Below are positions 44,457 through 57,094 of a DNA stretch of 64,000 nt, one piece after another. Position numbers and translations under genes: made by a program. The notes below the pieces were generated by a model, which searched no databases, was not told the DNA's origin, and worked only from the letters and a program-made list of their open reading frames with translations. This stretch comes from Chamaelirium japonicum (taxonomy: Eukaryota > Streptophyta > Magnoliopsida > Liliales > Melanthiaceae): contig OX393557.1 of assembly GCA_947650365.1 (NCBI GenBank), forward strand, positions 53,537,972 to 53,601,971. The letters are read 5' to 3'. Numbering within the stretch: the first letter of the stretch is position 1; the number at the start of each line of letters is the position of its first letter.

Positions 44457-47400
44457 TTAGTACCTTTTGAGGTACTTGCCATTGATGGGGCCAAGTGTAA
44501 GCCCTTCTGGCGTGGTGAGAAGATATGCACCGTTGGAGTAGACCTCTTTGACAGCGTGCGGTCCATCCCATTTGGCGTTGAGCTTCTTTCCTCCTCGATG
44601 CGAAAGAATGATGGGGCGTTTGACTGCCAGCACCAATTCTCCTATTTGGAAGGATTGAGGGCGAATTCTTTTGTTGAAGGCTCGCGTTAACCTGGCTTGA
44701 TAGCATTCCAAGCGTTGCTGGGCTTCGAGGCGCTTTTCATCCAGTGCTTCCAATTCTGCTAAGCAAAGTTCGGCGTTGTCGCTGTTGACGAGGCCTTCTT
44801 GGATGGCTATCCTGAGTGACGGGATTTGGAGCTCAAGCGGGAGGATGACTTCTACTCCGTACACCAGTGAGTACGGAGTTGCCTGTGTCGGTGTGTGAAA
44901 GGAGGTGCGATATGCCCATAACACTTCGCCCATGCGTTCATGCCAGTCTTTCTTTGACTTTGAGACGACTTTCTCCAAAAGCTTGCAAAGAGTCTTGTTG
45001 AAAGCTTCCACTAAGCCGTTGGCCGACGCGTTGTATATGGTTGAATACCTTTGCTTGATATCGAATTTGGCACAAAACTGGCTGACAGCGACATTCTTGA
45101 ATTGCTTCCCGTTGTCCGTAACGATATAGCGAGGGATGTCGTACCGGAAAGATGATGTCGTTCTGGATGAAGTTGATGACAGAGTGCCTGGTAACTTCTC
45201 GCAATGGTACTGCCTCAGCCTACTTGGAGAAGTAATCTATTGCCGCCAGGATGTAAAGATGCTGCTTGGATGACTTGGGTAGCAGACCGACAATGTCGAG
45301 TCCCCACCCATCGAAGGGCCATGATGCGATGGTTGGATGCAAAGGTTCCGGAGACTGACGGATATAGTCGCCATGCAACTGGCAAGCGTGGCATCTTTTT
45401 GCAAACTCGAGGGAGTCCTTGATCATAGTGGGCCAGTAATACCCCATACGCCTGATGCGGAAGTGAAGCTTTGGACCGGACTGATGTGAGCCACAGATCC
45501 CGACATGGACTTCTTCTAGTGCTGTTTCTGCTTCTTCTTTTGCAAGACACCTCAGGAGCGTACCATCGTAGCTTCGACGGTACAACTCGTTGTTGAAGTG
45601 GAAGAATTTCAGAGACCACCGGCGAATGTCGACCTTGCGCTTTGGGTCTTCAGGGAGCTTCCCATGGACAAGAAAGTTTATGAATGGTTGTCTCCAATCT
45701 AGCTTGTCGGTCACGAGAACGTGTACTGCATTGACTTGGTCTGGGAGTCCTATAGGGAGGTCCTCCTCGGTGATCACCATCCTCTTACAGACAGGGATGC
45801 TGAGTTGGCTTCTTTCTGGGAACGAAAGTGTAGCCGCTAAATTTGCGAGTGCATCAGTCTGCTGATTAAGGTTTCTGGGAACATGTTGGATTGAAGCATT
45901 TTTTAGCGTACCAAGGAGTTTCATAGCTCGCAGATGTAATGGCACGAGATCTTCTTTGTTGACTTCGTATGCTCCCAATATTTGCTGAATGACGAGTTGA
46001 GAGTCGCTGAAAACTTCGAGTCCTTGAAGTTTCATATCATTGGCGAGTTCGAGGCCAATAATCAAGGCTTGATATTCTGCCATGTTGTTGGAGAATGGTT
46101 CTGATAGTAGAAATAAGAAAGGGAGTATTTTATCGTTTGGCGTGATGAAGATAACCCCTGCTCCTGCCATGTCTTGCCTTGCCGCACCGTCGAAGAACAT
46201 TTTCCAAGAAGGGGCGATGTCGATGCAGAATACTTCTTCGTCTGGGAGATCTTTCGATAGTTCCCATTCTGCTGGAAGGGGGTATTCTGCCAGGAAGTCC
46301 ACGAGAGCTTGACCTTTGGCCGCTTTACGAGGGACGAAGGTGATATCGAACTCGAGGAGGAGTAAAGCCCACTTGGCCAAACGTCCAGAGAGCACTGGCC
46401 TTGACATAATGTACTTGAGCGGGTCGGCTTTTGAGATAAGCCTGATGGCATGAGCTAAGATGTAGTGTCGCAACTTATTTGTAGCGAAAATGAGTGCCAG
46501 GCAGACCTTCTCAATCGGGGAGTAGTTTAGCTCCGTGCCGATGAGAGTGCGACTCAAATAGTAACATGTTGTTTCCTTGCCTAGCTCGTTGTCTTGAGTC
46601 AGGAGTGCCCCCAAGGACTGTTCCTGGGCGCTGATGTAAAGGACCAATGGTTTTCCTTGAACTGGTGCTGTCAGAACTGGAGGCTTGAGTAAGTAATTCC
46701 TGATGTTCTGGAGGGCTTCCTGACAAGCTTCATCCCACTTAAATGGTGCTCCTTTCTTCATGAGGCGACTGAAGGGCCTACATTTTCTAGCTAAGTTGGC
46801 GATAAATCTCCTGATATATGCCAGATGGCCCTGGAGACCTCTGAGGTCTCTTACTGTTTTTGGGATTGGCATATTGAGAATAGCATCTATTTTAGATTGA
46901 TCTATCTCGATGCCTCGATGCCGTACGACAAAGCCGAGAAACTTACCCGAGGAGACTCTAAATGCGCATTTAAACGGGTTCATGCGGAGCTGATATCTCC
47001 GAAGCCGTTTGAAGATCAGCTTAAGGTCTTGAAGATGTGTTGCCTTTTGTCTTGATTTTACCACGAGATCATCGACGTAGCATTCCACATTCTGATGAAG
47101 AATATCGTCGAAAATTTTTTGCATGGCTCGTTGGTAGGTAGCTCTTGCATTTTTCAAGCCGAAAGGCATGACTTTGTAGCAGTAGATCCCTTTTTGCGCG
47201 CGGAATACCGTAAGCTCTTCATCTTTGGGCGCCATCCGGATCTGGTTGTAGCCTAAGGATCCATCCATGAAGGTTAGTGCTTCATGGCCTGTTGTCGCAT
47301 CCACCATCAGTTCTGTGATTGGCAGTGGGAAGTCATCTTTGGGGCATGCATTGTTTAAGTCCCTGAAGTCCACGCATACTCTGATCTGGCTGTTCTTCTT

Positions 47401-48234
47401 CTTAACTGGGACCACGCTGGAGATCCACGTTGGATATTTAACTTCTCGGATAAAGCCGGCTTCAATAAGCTTGTTGACTTCGTCTTCTATTTGTGGTACT
47501 AGTTCTGGCCGGTAGCGTCTTTGTCCTTGCTTGATGGCGCTAGCTCCATGTCTGACAGCAAGCTGGTGTACTGCAATCTTGGGGTCAAGTCCGGGCATTT
47601 CCTTGTAGGACCATGCGAAGACATCTCTGTATTCTTGGAGTAACTTGATGTATGCGGCCTCCTCTTCGGGAGTCAGGAGTGCACTTACGAATGTAGGCCG
47701 AGGATCCTCCTGTGTTCCTAAGTTGATTTTCTTCAAATCGTCGACGGTAGATTGCCCCCCTTCGTCGAAGACTGGCGGGGCGTCTGGCAACTCGTCGTCC
47801 GAAGTAGAAGTTTCGTCGATTGGAGTATCGAAAATTGTGATATGATTAACAGAGACCAGAATGATATCGGTGACGTCGTCAGTTTGGAAGAATGATATGG
47901 GTGGGAGAGTGGGAACGTTATTTCTCACCTTAGTAGGTGACTTTCCCAAACGGTCGAATACTGACCTTCGCTTTACTTGTCTGACTGGCCCAAGTCTTTT
48001 GAATACTAATACAGGATTTTGACTTGCCTGGTTTTTGATGCTCTTCTTTTGCTTCTGAGGTATGGTCCAACGTCGAGCTCGATATCGTCTTTTTTTGGCG
48101 GCCTTTGTAGCGGGATGAACGACATTGGTAGAGTGTGCATCGGAGGCTGACGATCCTTCTTCTGCTTCATCTACCAACTTCACCTCAATGTAGTTAGAGG
48201 TGAAGGTCTTCTCCCCTATGATCTTGATGACCAT
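44457..48234 (-). pseudogene. Pol of Tat element: RT, RNase H, archaeal-type second RNase H, integrase
   Basis: The largest intact stretch (45220-48234) runs through RT (VCVDFRDLNNACPKDDFPLP, CYVDDLVVKS with the catalytic YVDD), a first RNase H (YISAQEQSLGALLTQ), a second, archaeal-type RNase H (MFFDGAARQDMAGAGVIF, NMAEYQALIIGLELA, FSDSQLVIQQI, NLNQQTDALANLA) and the start of integrase (H2C2 in HVGICGSHQSG...CHACQLHGD, then DGWGLDIVG). The rest of integrase is at 44457-45204 (AYRTSFHTPTQATPYSLVYG, KWDGPHAVKEVYSNGAYLL). It copies RNA to DNA and inserts it. Only a few interruptions are visible. The second RNase H places it in the Tat lineage. Confidence 0.93.
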
Positions 48235-48795
48235 CGGGGTTTGACGAGAGCCGATGCCTTACCGATTTGGTGGGATCTGTTCGCCGCATTGAAGGAGACG
48301 GGCTTGAGTCTTGGTCATCCCGTGTGGTATTGGAATTGGCGGGAGCGTACTCATCTTTGCGGCACTGTCTTTGTCGTAGCCAGCTTTGAATAGCAGTTTG
48401 GCGGCATTTTGCCCCCAGTTTCCTTTTGGCTTGAATGTGAGTTGGCTGGATTTGAAGGAATCGATAGGTTTTGGCGGACTTGAAGCTTGCCCCAGGCTGG
48501 GTAGTAGCAGTGTCATCTCTTGCAGAGTGATGACATTAGCCTCCGATAGCGGCTGAACCATTTCTTTTGGCGGGGCAAAAGATGGTCCTTCATGTTTGCG
48601 CAGCCACTGAGGCATGAGGCGCAGAACTGGCGTAGTTTGGACAGGCAACGGAGTATGCTGCATGGATCTTGGTTTGGAGCTGATGCGCATCCTTCGTCTT
48701 GGCACTAGCACTTCTTTGACTTCGTGTATCGCCTTAGATGGTGGCACTGGATTTGGAGTTGGCAGAGTTTCATCCTGCTCCATCCTTTTAGCTTT

Positions 48796-49467
48796 CTAAG
48801 TTTGAGGAGCTTTAGCTGGAAGGACTTCTGCAACGAGGTCCTTTGCTTGGTAAAATTTGGCATCAGCGAGGTGTGCTTCGGCCTCATTGAATGGTTTGTC
48901 ATCTGAAATGATGCATTTCTCCAGGCCCTCCTTATAGTACTTGAGGCATTGGTACCAGGTGGAAACTACGACACCGTTTTTATGTAGCCACGGTCTTCCT
49001 AGCAAGAGACGATATGATGTTTGACAGTCGATGACGTAAAACAGAACTGTCGTGTCAAGCTGGCTGATGGAGAGTTTTAGACGGATGATTCCTACAGTGG
49101 ACTGTCCGCCTTGGTTGAACCCTTGAATGACCAGCTGGCTTTGTGAGAGCTGGTCAGTGGTAATGCCGAGCTGCCGCATTGTTTGGATGGGCATGATGTT
49201 GACGGCGGAGCTGCAATCCAACAGGATTCGATTTACTGGCTTCTCGTTGATGTATCCCGAGACATAGACAGGTCGATTGTGCAGTCGTGCCCCGAGCTGT
49301 AGATCTTCGTCTGAAAAAGTTATCGCTGCATTGCAGGAGACAATTGTTTTATCTTTCTCGACGTCTTTCTTCTTTCTTTTGTAACTGTCTGGATCCGCTA
49401 AAGCTTTGGCCATTGCTAGGCGAGCCTTCTTTAGGAGGTGTAGCGCTTCTATGAGTGGCAAGTGCAA
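48796..49467 (-). pseudogene. Aspartic protease region of Tat element
   Basis: A retropepsin-like domain: NRPVYVSGYINEKPVNRILL leads to the active-site loop, followed by VIQGFNQGGQSTVG, FYVIDCQTSYRLLLGRPW and LHKNGVVVSTWYQCLKY. Such proteases cut the Gag-Pol polyprotein. It lies between gag and RT in the order usual for Gypsy elements. Fossil part of the element at 38064-54321. Confidence 0.85.
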
Positions 49468-49748
49468 GCGTGGGCAGCAGCACTGTCTTCATCGGAATTA
49501 TCCTCCTCGTCGTTGGTGTTGCTCTCTTCAGGAGACTCGATCTTGTCTCCTTCTTCCGGCGTCATGTGGATTTCAACCATGCAACAGGAGGCTCTGTGCT
49601 GTTGATCAGCTGGGAGGGAGTAATTGGGGAAGAACTCTTGCAACGTTGCTGGTTCCGGAATGTTTTGCAGGAGGAGATCATCTGGATCTGCTGGCGGTAC
49701 TTTGAATGTCTTCCTTTCTGGAGCCTTACTTTTTTTTTTGTAAGTTCT

Positions 49749-52102
49749 TCATTCAGGAAGCTTTCTTGTCACCCGATCTAGCTTGAGACTCCTTACCTTC
49801 CATGGCCTTCGCCTGCGAGGCAGCATGACCCATGCGTCTTCATCAGTGGATTCTCCCTTACCAAGGTGAAAGTCTGGAGTGGCAGCTGTAGGTTCTTCGT
49901 GGGTCGGGGAGACTTGCTCCTCTAGAGACTCCACTGGCTCATCTTCTGATCCCCAGCCGGTGGGTTTGATCTCTTCCATTGAGACAGGTAAAGGTTTGGA
50001 GTAGAGGACATAATAGTCGAATTTTCCTGAGGGCTGGCCTAATGGACCGACCTCTGGGTCTCCTTGCTTGTACCTTGTCTGGAGAATTTGTTAGGAAGTG
50101 GCTTTGTTCGAGCGAGATACCGATGTAGGTGACGGTTGCGCCCAGGGTTGTGACGTTTCTTTCTCAGCGAGCGTAGGAGTGTGCCGTCGTCGCCTTGAGA
50201 CTTTCCGTTGTGGAGCTAACTTCGTAATTGGTCTCTGGCGATTGATGCGCAACTTGGGTCTTTTCTGGTGTGTAGTAACGAGTACTGGTTGAAACGAACC
50301 AAAGGTGATGGATGTCATATTTGCTGTTGCAACGTCGCCGAAGTCGATCTCAATTTTTCCTTGCTTTGCGAGTGTCATGATCTTTTCTTTGAAGACGAAA
50401 CATTTCCCGATAGGATAGCTAACCACTCGATGGTATTTGCAGAAGAGTGGATCGTTGACACGATGCATCTGTTTGGGCCTTTTTGAAGGAGGAAGCTCGA
50501 TCATCTTCTCTTGTAGCAGCTGATCAAACATGGAGGAGACTTCCGAGTCTGGAAAGGGATATTCTTTGGCCTCAAGCTCTTCAAGAGTCATCCTCGACTG
50601 TCTTTGGGGTGGAGGCGGTGGTATGGCAGCTCCTTTTTCCTGATCCGACTTACCGCTGATTTTGAGTGGCTTGGAGGCCGATGCGATGTCGGCGATGTAA
50701 CTTGCTTTGATTTGGGTGCCGGTGGTATGTCTTTCTTCTCCACCTTCAGAAAGTCTTTGGCCTTTGAGTCCATTGATTTGCTAAGCTGAGCTCCATGTCG
50801 TGGGCTCGAGTTGCGAGTTCTTCGAAAGACCGAGGCTTGATCCCCTTAAGGATGTAAAGTAAGCCCCAGTGCATGCCTTGGGTATACATCTCAATAGCTG
50901 AGTCTTCAGACAAGCGGTCTCGTGAATTCAGGACGAGATTTCTCCATCGATCGATGTAGTCGATTACTGATTCGTTCTTCCTTTGCTTGACGGCAGTAAG
51001 CTCGGTCATGCTAACGATGCGTCGAGTGCTGTAGAAGCGGTTAAGGAATTCCCTCTCCATCTGATCCCAGCTGTCAATGGATCCTGGAGGAAGATCAACA
51101 TACCAGTCAAAAGCATTACCTTTGAGGGTGCGAACGAACTGCTTCACCATCTCATCGCCGTATGTGCCGGCGTTATTGCAAGTTTCGACAAAGTGGGCAA
51201 TGTGTTGCCTTGGATTGCCCTTCCCGTCGAAGTGCTGGAACTTTAGCGGTTGGAACCCGGTAGGGAAGCGCAGCTGTTGGATCCTTGTGGTGTAAGGCTT
51301 TGAATATGCCGCCGTAATAGGAAGTAGGCTGCCGCCGTGGGAACGCATCATGTCAGCCACCAGTGCCTGTATTTGCTGGGCATTCATTGTTGCTGCCATT
51401 GAAGGTTGCACGGCCACCGAGACTGGCACAGGAGCCGAGGAAAGTGCAGGAGTAGTTGCTATCATTGCTAGGCCAGTTTCTGCGGGAGCGGGAGTTGGAG
51501 ATGGGGCTGGAGCAGCTACTGGAGATGCAGGAGGTTGGCTGAATACCGTCGTATCCCTCGCACTTAGCCTTTGAAGCAAGGTGTTGATGTGACGATCCTT
51601 TTCCTCCATTAGCCAGGTGATTTACACCATGTGTTCACCCATTTGCATGACTTGGAGCTGGAGATCGGACGGGGGATGATGACGCAGGACGTCTCGATGT
51701 TGCATGCCTGCATCCTCGCCATCATCATCGGAGGCGTAGTGGCGCCGACTTGGTTCTGCTTGATGACGGACGTTTGCCCCCTGCAAAGGAGGTGCAAAGT
51801 CTGCTGGAGAACCCGAATGGGCTCTGGGTTGCAGCTGGACCTCCCCAAATTTCTGGACTTGAATTCCAGGATCGAGGCTTGTTTCTTTATGCACCAAGGC
51901 CTCATTGGCGCTTTGGTGTTTTTTCGGCAGCAGTTTCTGGCGTGAAGAAGTCCGTAAGAGTTTGAGTACGCCGAGTGTAGACGCGTACTACCGGGGGAAT
52001 GTTACCCTCCGGGTTTTCTGGATCGCCATGTTGGAGTAGTGGAGACTCGGCGATAGGTGAGAGGCTTGTTGGAGCAAATGTATCGTCGTTCATTCCGGCC
52101 AT
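49749..52102 (-). pseudogene. gag of Tat element
   Basis: The N-terminal part starts near 52102 (MAGMNDDTF). The core gag domain at 50746-51609 contains FDGKGNPRQHIAHFVETC, FDWYVDLPPGSIDSWDQM, EFLNRFYSTRR and KPRSFEELATRAHDMEL. The following stretch (50091-50591) contains FCKYHRVVSYPIGKCFVFK, the Tat-type motif before protease. It forms the particle core. Fossil; several interruptions. Confidence 0.85.
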
Positions 52103-52929
52103 GGCGAACTTGCAGCAACTACTTCAAACGTACGGATGAAATGAGAGAATGTCCCACCGGGCATGCCAGAAACCTGTAAGCGCGAAAAAAGATACGGGTC
52201 GTCTTTATTGTGAATCACACGAGATTACAGATGCTGGGACCCGGGGGCTCGGGTGTGGCGAGTCCGGGTGCGGTGAATATTTGATCAGGAGATTGTGGGA
52301 GAGATCCTCTGGAGGGTCCCTTTGATCCGCGTCTCCACGTGGTATTCGTGCGAGAGCTCTGAAGGGGTTGCCCAGGACAGAGGTCTTTACAGGGTAAGGG
52401 TTTCTTGAGAGGCTAAGGAATATCCACCGTTGCTTTCGTCCCTTCCGTGCTTCGCGCTTTCTCGGCTAGGAAGGTTTTGGGCTTCGTTCCTCGGTCTTCG
52501 TGTCTTCCTCGATCCTTGCTAGACCTCGGCGTCCTTGATCGTCGGTTCGCGGCGTCGATCGTGCTTTTGGCGTCGGCTTTGGCTTTGGCTTTTGGCTTTG
52601 GCGTTGCTTTGGCGTGGCTCTGGCTTTTGCTTTGCTTTTGCGCTTGCGCTTGAACGTAGACGGGTAGAGACTTGCGATGCTTTAGTTCTTCCGGACTTCG
52701 CGTCGTATCGGCTAGAACGTGCGGTGCTTTGCTCGTGACCGGCGTAGTTGCTTGGCTTTGGCACGTGCGTTGCTTTGGCGCGGGCTTTACCGGTGCGTTT
52801 GCTTTGGCTTCTTGCGTTGGCTTTGGCTTTGGCTTTGACTCGATCTTCTTCTCGAACGACGAAGGCTACTTTTTCCGGGCTTCTTTATTCTTCTGGCTTC
52901 CTCGACGGTTGTGACATCGGCTTGGTTTT

Positions 52930-53185
52930 TCGGCGGGGGTAGCACCAATCTTTGTGCGACAGTTGTAGCATCGGCTTTTGTTGATGAAGACGGCGGAGGT
53001 AGCACCGATCTCCGTGCGACGGTTGTAGCGTCGGCTTTTGTTGATGAAAACGGCGGGGGTAGCACCGATCTCCGTGCGACGGTTGTAGCGTCGGCTTTTG
53101 TTGATGAAAACGGCGGGGGTAGCACCAGTTTCAGCACGACGGTTGTAGCGTCGGCTTTTGTTGACGAAGACGGCAGGGATAGCAC
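52930..53185. repeat. 60-bp tandem repeats inside Tat LTR, about 4 copies
   Basis: Unit of the form GACGGTTGTAGCGTCGG, CTTTTGTTGATGAAAACGG, CGGGGGTAGCACCGATCTC. The same block lies in the other LTR at about 38696-38965. The 60-bp length keeps open frames on both strands, which explains long spurious ORFs there. Confidence 0.9.
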
Positions 53186-53569
53186 CGGCTTCAGGCCTTC
53201 TTCTCCAAGCTTTCTTCTTCGTGCAAGGAGTCGACACCTTTGTTGAAGACGACGGGTGTTGTCGGCTTCGATATTCTTCTCTGGCCTTTGCTTCTGGCAT
53301 CTTCGGAGCTGATGAAGATCGTTGGAGCAGTCGGGGTGATGACGACTCCATGTCTTCTTCTCCAAGCTTTCTTCTTCGTGCGAGGAGTCGAAGCTTTGAT
53401 CTTCGAGTGCAAGGTCTTCACGTTAATGAGGACTTGAAGGGCCAAGGATTCCCGTAGGACGTGCTTGCCGTGCCTCGTGAAGCCTTCGATCTTCAAGCAT
53501 TGGAGCTTCTCTTGCAGAGCCCTTTCGTCTTCAGCATTTCGGACCTCTTGTGCCTTCCCCCACCCCTTC

Positions 53570-53577
53570 TATTTATA
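53570..53577 (-). promoter_or_regulatory. TATA box of Tat 5' LTR
   Basis: TATAAATA on the minus strand, in CCTATAAATAGAAGGGG. The matching position in the other LTR (about 39338) is altered. It would start transcription leftward, with U3 being about 0.75 kb. Confidence 0.6.
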
Positions 53578-54326
53578 GGCAAAGGGGGGCGGTTGGGAGA
53601 GATATGGCTGAAATCTTTCTATTTCATCCAATATCTCCCCTCATAACCATCAAGATATTGTCCCCTTATTTAGGGAAACAAACTCGATCCCCTCCTTTTT
53701 AGTTGGGGTGGTTACGGGCTAGATGTGACTTGATCTTTGAAGATACGTCGTCATCTTTGCACCTTCCGAATCACATGGCGACACGACGTCATCTTGTCCG
53801 TCGGATCGAGGGATCGTCGCGGATCTACGGCTGCGTAGACGTCCACGCCACCTCCCTCCGCATCGAGGCGGTTTTGATTTTTTTTTTTTTTTTCTTTTCT
53901 TCTTTTTTTCTTTTCTTTTTCTTTTTCCCTTTCTTTAAGGGCCGGCCCCACCTCTCCATGAGGAGGGGGGGCACGGTTTTCAAGAGGGGGGCCGGTGGGC
54001 CCCCCTCTTTGTGTTTGAGTTACGGGTCCGGTGGGACCCGTTTGCTTTGAGTTGGGTCTCGGCGCGCGAATTGAGTTTGCACGCGGGCCGAGTTCGCATG
54101 CGGGCCATTTGTGTGCGGGCCCAATTTCGCATGTGGGCCGTTGTGTATGGGCCAAGTTGTGCATGTGGGCCGTTGTGTGTGGGCCGAGTTGCGCATGTGG
54201 GCCGTTGTGCGCGGGCCCAAGTTTCGTGTGCGGGTCGGGTTTGACCCGAAGGCCGTTGGGTGCGGGCCTATTTTACGTGTGCGAATTGGGTTCGACCCGT
54301 GGGCTAATTTAAATGCCCACAGTGGG

Positions 54327-55123
54327 CTCACTAGGTTTCTTTGATTTAAATGCCCCATTAAGAAGAGCGAGGTCGCTCTGGCATTTGTGATTGGACCATG
54401 ATACCAGCTCAGCGGATATCACATTTACACCAAGTTATCATGCATCAGATGACTGAATGGAGCTCGTGCATCGCCAGGGTTTCATACTAGTTCACATTTA
54501 TCGAGAAATGCTATTCGGCCCGAAGGTTTTCCTGATCGATTCTGCCAGCCCAATTGACTTGGCAGCATACAACTGGTGGCTAAAATCCACTAGCGACATT
54601 TAAACCTTTTACATCACCAGTTGCACACTACAACGTCAATCAAGCTGACCGGAATCGAGAAAACCTTCAGGCTGAATAGCATTTCTCGTTCATATTACTA
54701 TGCCTGACAACACTAACCATAACTATGCCTAACAGCCACTTCAACTAATTGATTAAAGATTATAAGCTCCATATGTTAGTGTAATGTCGATGTGTCGATG
54801 CCTAACAAACCCTGCAAAGCTGAAGATTAGGGCAATCATACTCTAGTTATAAGGAATTCATGTCGTTAAGGAAACATGCATAGATAATATTATAACAATT
54901 GTGATTGTATCTCTGGATTCTGGATATTCTAGCTACAAATGCAACTTGAAGTGCAAAACTTCATCCGATCCACACAATATTTTTTATGCACCAACCATGC
55001 AACAAGGCTCTATTATCATTAAGGCGACCTTAGACGACATCTGCAGCCAGCGACCACCAAGATAACACGGTACAATTCGTTTTAAGGCTATTATAACTTT
55101 TACTCGTGAAGGGTATGCATGCA
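54327..55123. other. Right flank of Tat element, no gene recognised
   Basis: AT-rich and non-coding on both strands as far as I can see. It continues the DNA that lies left of 38059. Confidence 0.4.
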
Positions 55124-55523
55124 TGTTGGGTTAGTCCCACATCGGCTAGGGGGCTGGGTGGTGGTGCTTCATATATACCCTCTGGGGACCTCCCCATATG
55201 ACCCAGGTTTTGGAGCGAGAGGGTATCTAACGGTGGTATCAGAACGAGGTCCCGCCCAGCCCCAGTTTGGGAGGGGATAGGTTGTGCCTCTTCCCGCATT
55301 CCGCATGAGGGAGGTCATCAAAGTTTGTCCAGCTCTAATCTCGTGGCATTATGCACGAGACAGGGCCCCTCAGAGTTTGTTCATCCCTAGCCTCTTGTGA
55401 GGGGGGTGATTGTTGGCTTCAGTCCCACATCGGCTAGGGGGTTGGGCGGTGGCTTCTTCATATGCCCTCTGTGGCCCTCACCTTAATACCCAAGTTTTGG
55501 GGCCAGTGAAAGGGTATCTAACA
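55124..55523 (+). mobile_element. SMART/TRIM mini LTR retrotransposon
   Basis: Two LTRs of about 110 bp (55124-55232 and 55411-55523) share TGTTGG, AGTCCCACATCGGCTAGGGG and GGGTATCTAAC. The first is followed by TGGTATCAGAAC (55234-55245, an altered initiator-Met primer site) and the second is preceded by GTGAGGGGGGTGA (about 55397-55409, polypurine tract). The interior is about 180 bp with no coding capacity, so it moved with proteins supplied by others. No clear target duplication remains. Confidence 0.88.
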
Positions 55524-55899
55524 TGGTACTTATTTGATTGTTCCACAAAGAACAAGCCTAATAATAACTTAACAGGCAAGATGACCGCATGGCTAGCCGG
55601 AGCTGTGCTGCTCCAGTGTAAACTCTTCTGTGCAACATGACACCAACTAGATTAAAGACATGATCGTCTTGGCTAGAAGGCACGAGCCAGTACTCACAGT
55701 AAACTAAAATTTTGGGCATATGTACATGTTTACTCCTCGCTGATGTTTTAGAGTATATTCGTGCAAGATGGATTAAGGTCGGGTAGTTCTTTCTCTCTTT
55801 CTCTCTATCTCAATCTCTCTCCTCGCTCTGGTAAAACAGTTCAACATATATGGTACTTGTGTGGTACGTGGGCATAAGCATACAAATTAATCATGTATG
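55524..55899. other. Non-coding spacer
   Basis: Nothing recognised apart from a short CTCTCTTTCTCTCT run near 55793. Confidence 0.4.
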
Positions 55900-56493
55900 C
55901 ACTACAACAGAATAACTCTTTTGTGGCAGTGTAATCGGCGGACATCGACCAATGGCTGGAAAAGGCATCAATACCGGCATGGTTAGTGGGCCGCCGGAAA
56001 TGGTCGAGCAAATTCGGCAGCCATCGTCCGTCTGGTCGAAGAAGACATCAATATCGGTGGGGTTGGTGGGCGGTCGAAAATGCTCGACCAAATCTGGCGG
56101 GGTTCGTGGGCCGTTGAAAATGATTGAGCAAATCCGGCGGGGTTGGTGCGCCGCTGGATTTGGTCGAGCAAATCTGGCGGCCATCGTCCACCCGGCCGTA
56201 AAATGTACCAAATCCGGCTGGGTTGATGGCCGCCGGATAATCAGGGGCTAAATACACATATTCGGGGGTCGGACTTGACGTGAAGCCGGTTGAGCGCGGG
56301 GTAGCCGTCCGGCGTGGTGCTAAGCGCAGTAAAGCGTGGACGACCCCAAGGAGCCATCCGGCATGGTGATAAGTGTCGTCATGTCGGTGTGGCTCTGCGT
56401 TCCCCCAGCGGCGAGTGGGACATCCTCTCCCTGCAACGCTGTCTCCCTCCATGCCACTGTAATCCCCTCTTCTCTAGTACTGAGAGAGAGAGG

Positions 56494-56534
<41 letters not shown>

Positions 56535-57091
56535 ATCGGCTCATAGCTGTTCTTTTTCTAAAATGGTCTCTTTTGTGTACAAGCGATGAGTAGAAGCCAA
56601 GGCACCGGTGTAATTATCGATCGAATAAATATAAAAAAGTTGTTCCTTTAACATTAAAATATAATAACCGGATTGGTGTAGACTTAGTCATTTCGTTCTC
56701 CATACCCAGGATCGATCTGAGCTTCTGACAAATCAACAAAAAAGTGGATAAAAAGGAGTGCATTATATGGGGGTTCGGGGTCAGTCAAAGCTGGCCCATG
56801 GGGTGGGGTTGCGGGGTTCAATCAGATCATGGGTGTTGCTTTTTTGAGCGCACCCGTCAATCCCTTGCAATATTTGGCATCTATTTCGGTGGCCGGGCCC
56901 ATCAGTCACATAAACTTGATCTGAAACGGGGGCTTAGCCGCTGCAAAAATATACTCAAATACAGCGGCCATGGCTGAAAATGGCTTTTTCGATGGATGCT
57001 TTTGCGGCGAGTTTTTTCGACGGTAGGACTGCCGCAAAAGGGTTTAAGTGGCCATTTTTGGCCGCCGAGAAAGAATGGTTTTATTGTAGTG
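55900..57091. mobile_element. Non-autonomous CACTA (En/Spm) transposon
   Basis: Left end CACTACAACAGAATAAC and right end, read inward, CACTACAATAAAACC. A 3-bp target duplication ATG lies on both sides (55897-55899, 57092-57094), as expected for CACTA. The left subterminal part (about 55935-56240) is a tandem array of about 50-70-bp units built on GGTTGGTGGGCCGCCGGAAA and GGTCGAGCAAATC. A (GA)n tract of about 50 bp lies at 56482-56531. No transposase is seen, so it needs a partner element. Confidence 0.85.
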
Positions 57092-57094
57092 ATG

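Larger units (their letters stand above)
38064..54321 (-). mobile_element. Tat-lineage Ty3/Gypsy retrotransposon, nearly full length
   Basis: LTRs at 38064-40087 and 52175-54321 with perfect 5-bp target duplications GTGGG (38059-38063 and 54322-54326). On the minus strand: 5' LTR (right); a primer site of the TGGCATGCCCGGTGGGAC type (about 52151-52170); gag (49749-52102); protease (48796-49467); RT, RNase H, a second RNase H and integrase (44457-48234); then a plus-strand ORF region (40160-44205), a polypurine tract (complement at 40088-40101) and the 3' LTR. Dual RNase H and antisense 3' ORFs are hallmarks of the Tat lineage. It looks whole in layout but is broken, with roughly five to eight interruptions. 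LTR point differences are about 3% in the first 480 bp counted by hand, so insertion is probably of the order of one million years ago at usual plant rates. Confidence 0.93.
52175..54321 (-). repeat. 5' LTR of Tat element
   Basis: Begins TGTAAGCGCG and ends GCCCACA. It holds the same internal blocks as the left LTR: 60-bp tandem repeats (about 52930-53185), a T/C-rich tract (53875-53935) and GCATGTGGGCCGTTGTG repeats (about 54070-54230). Confidence 0.92.
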
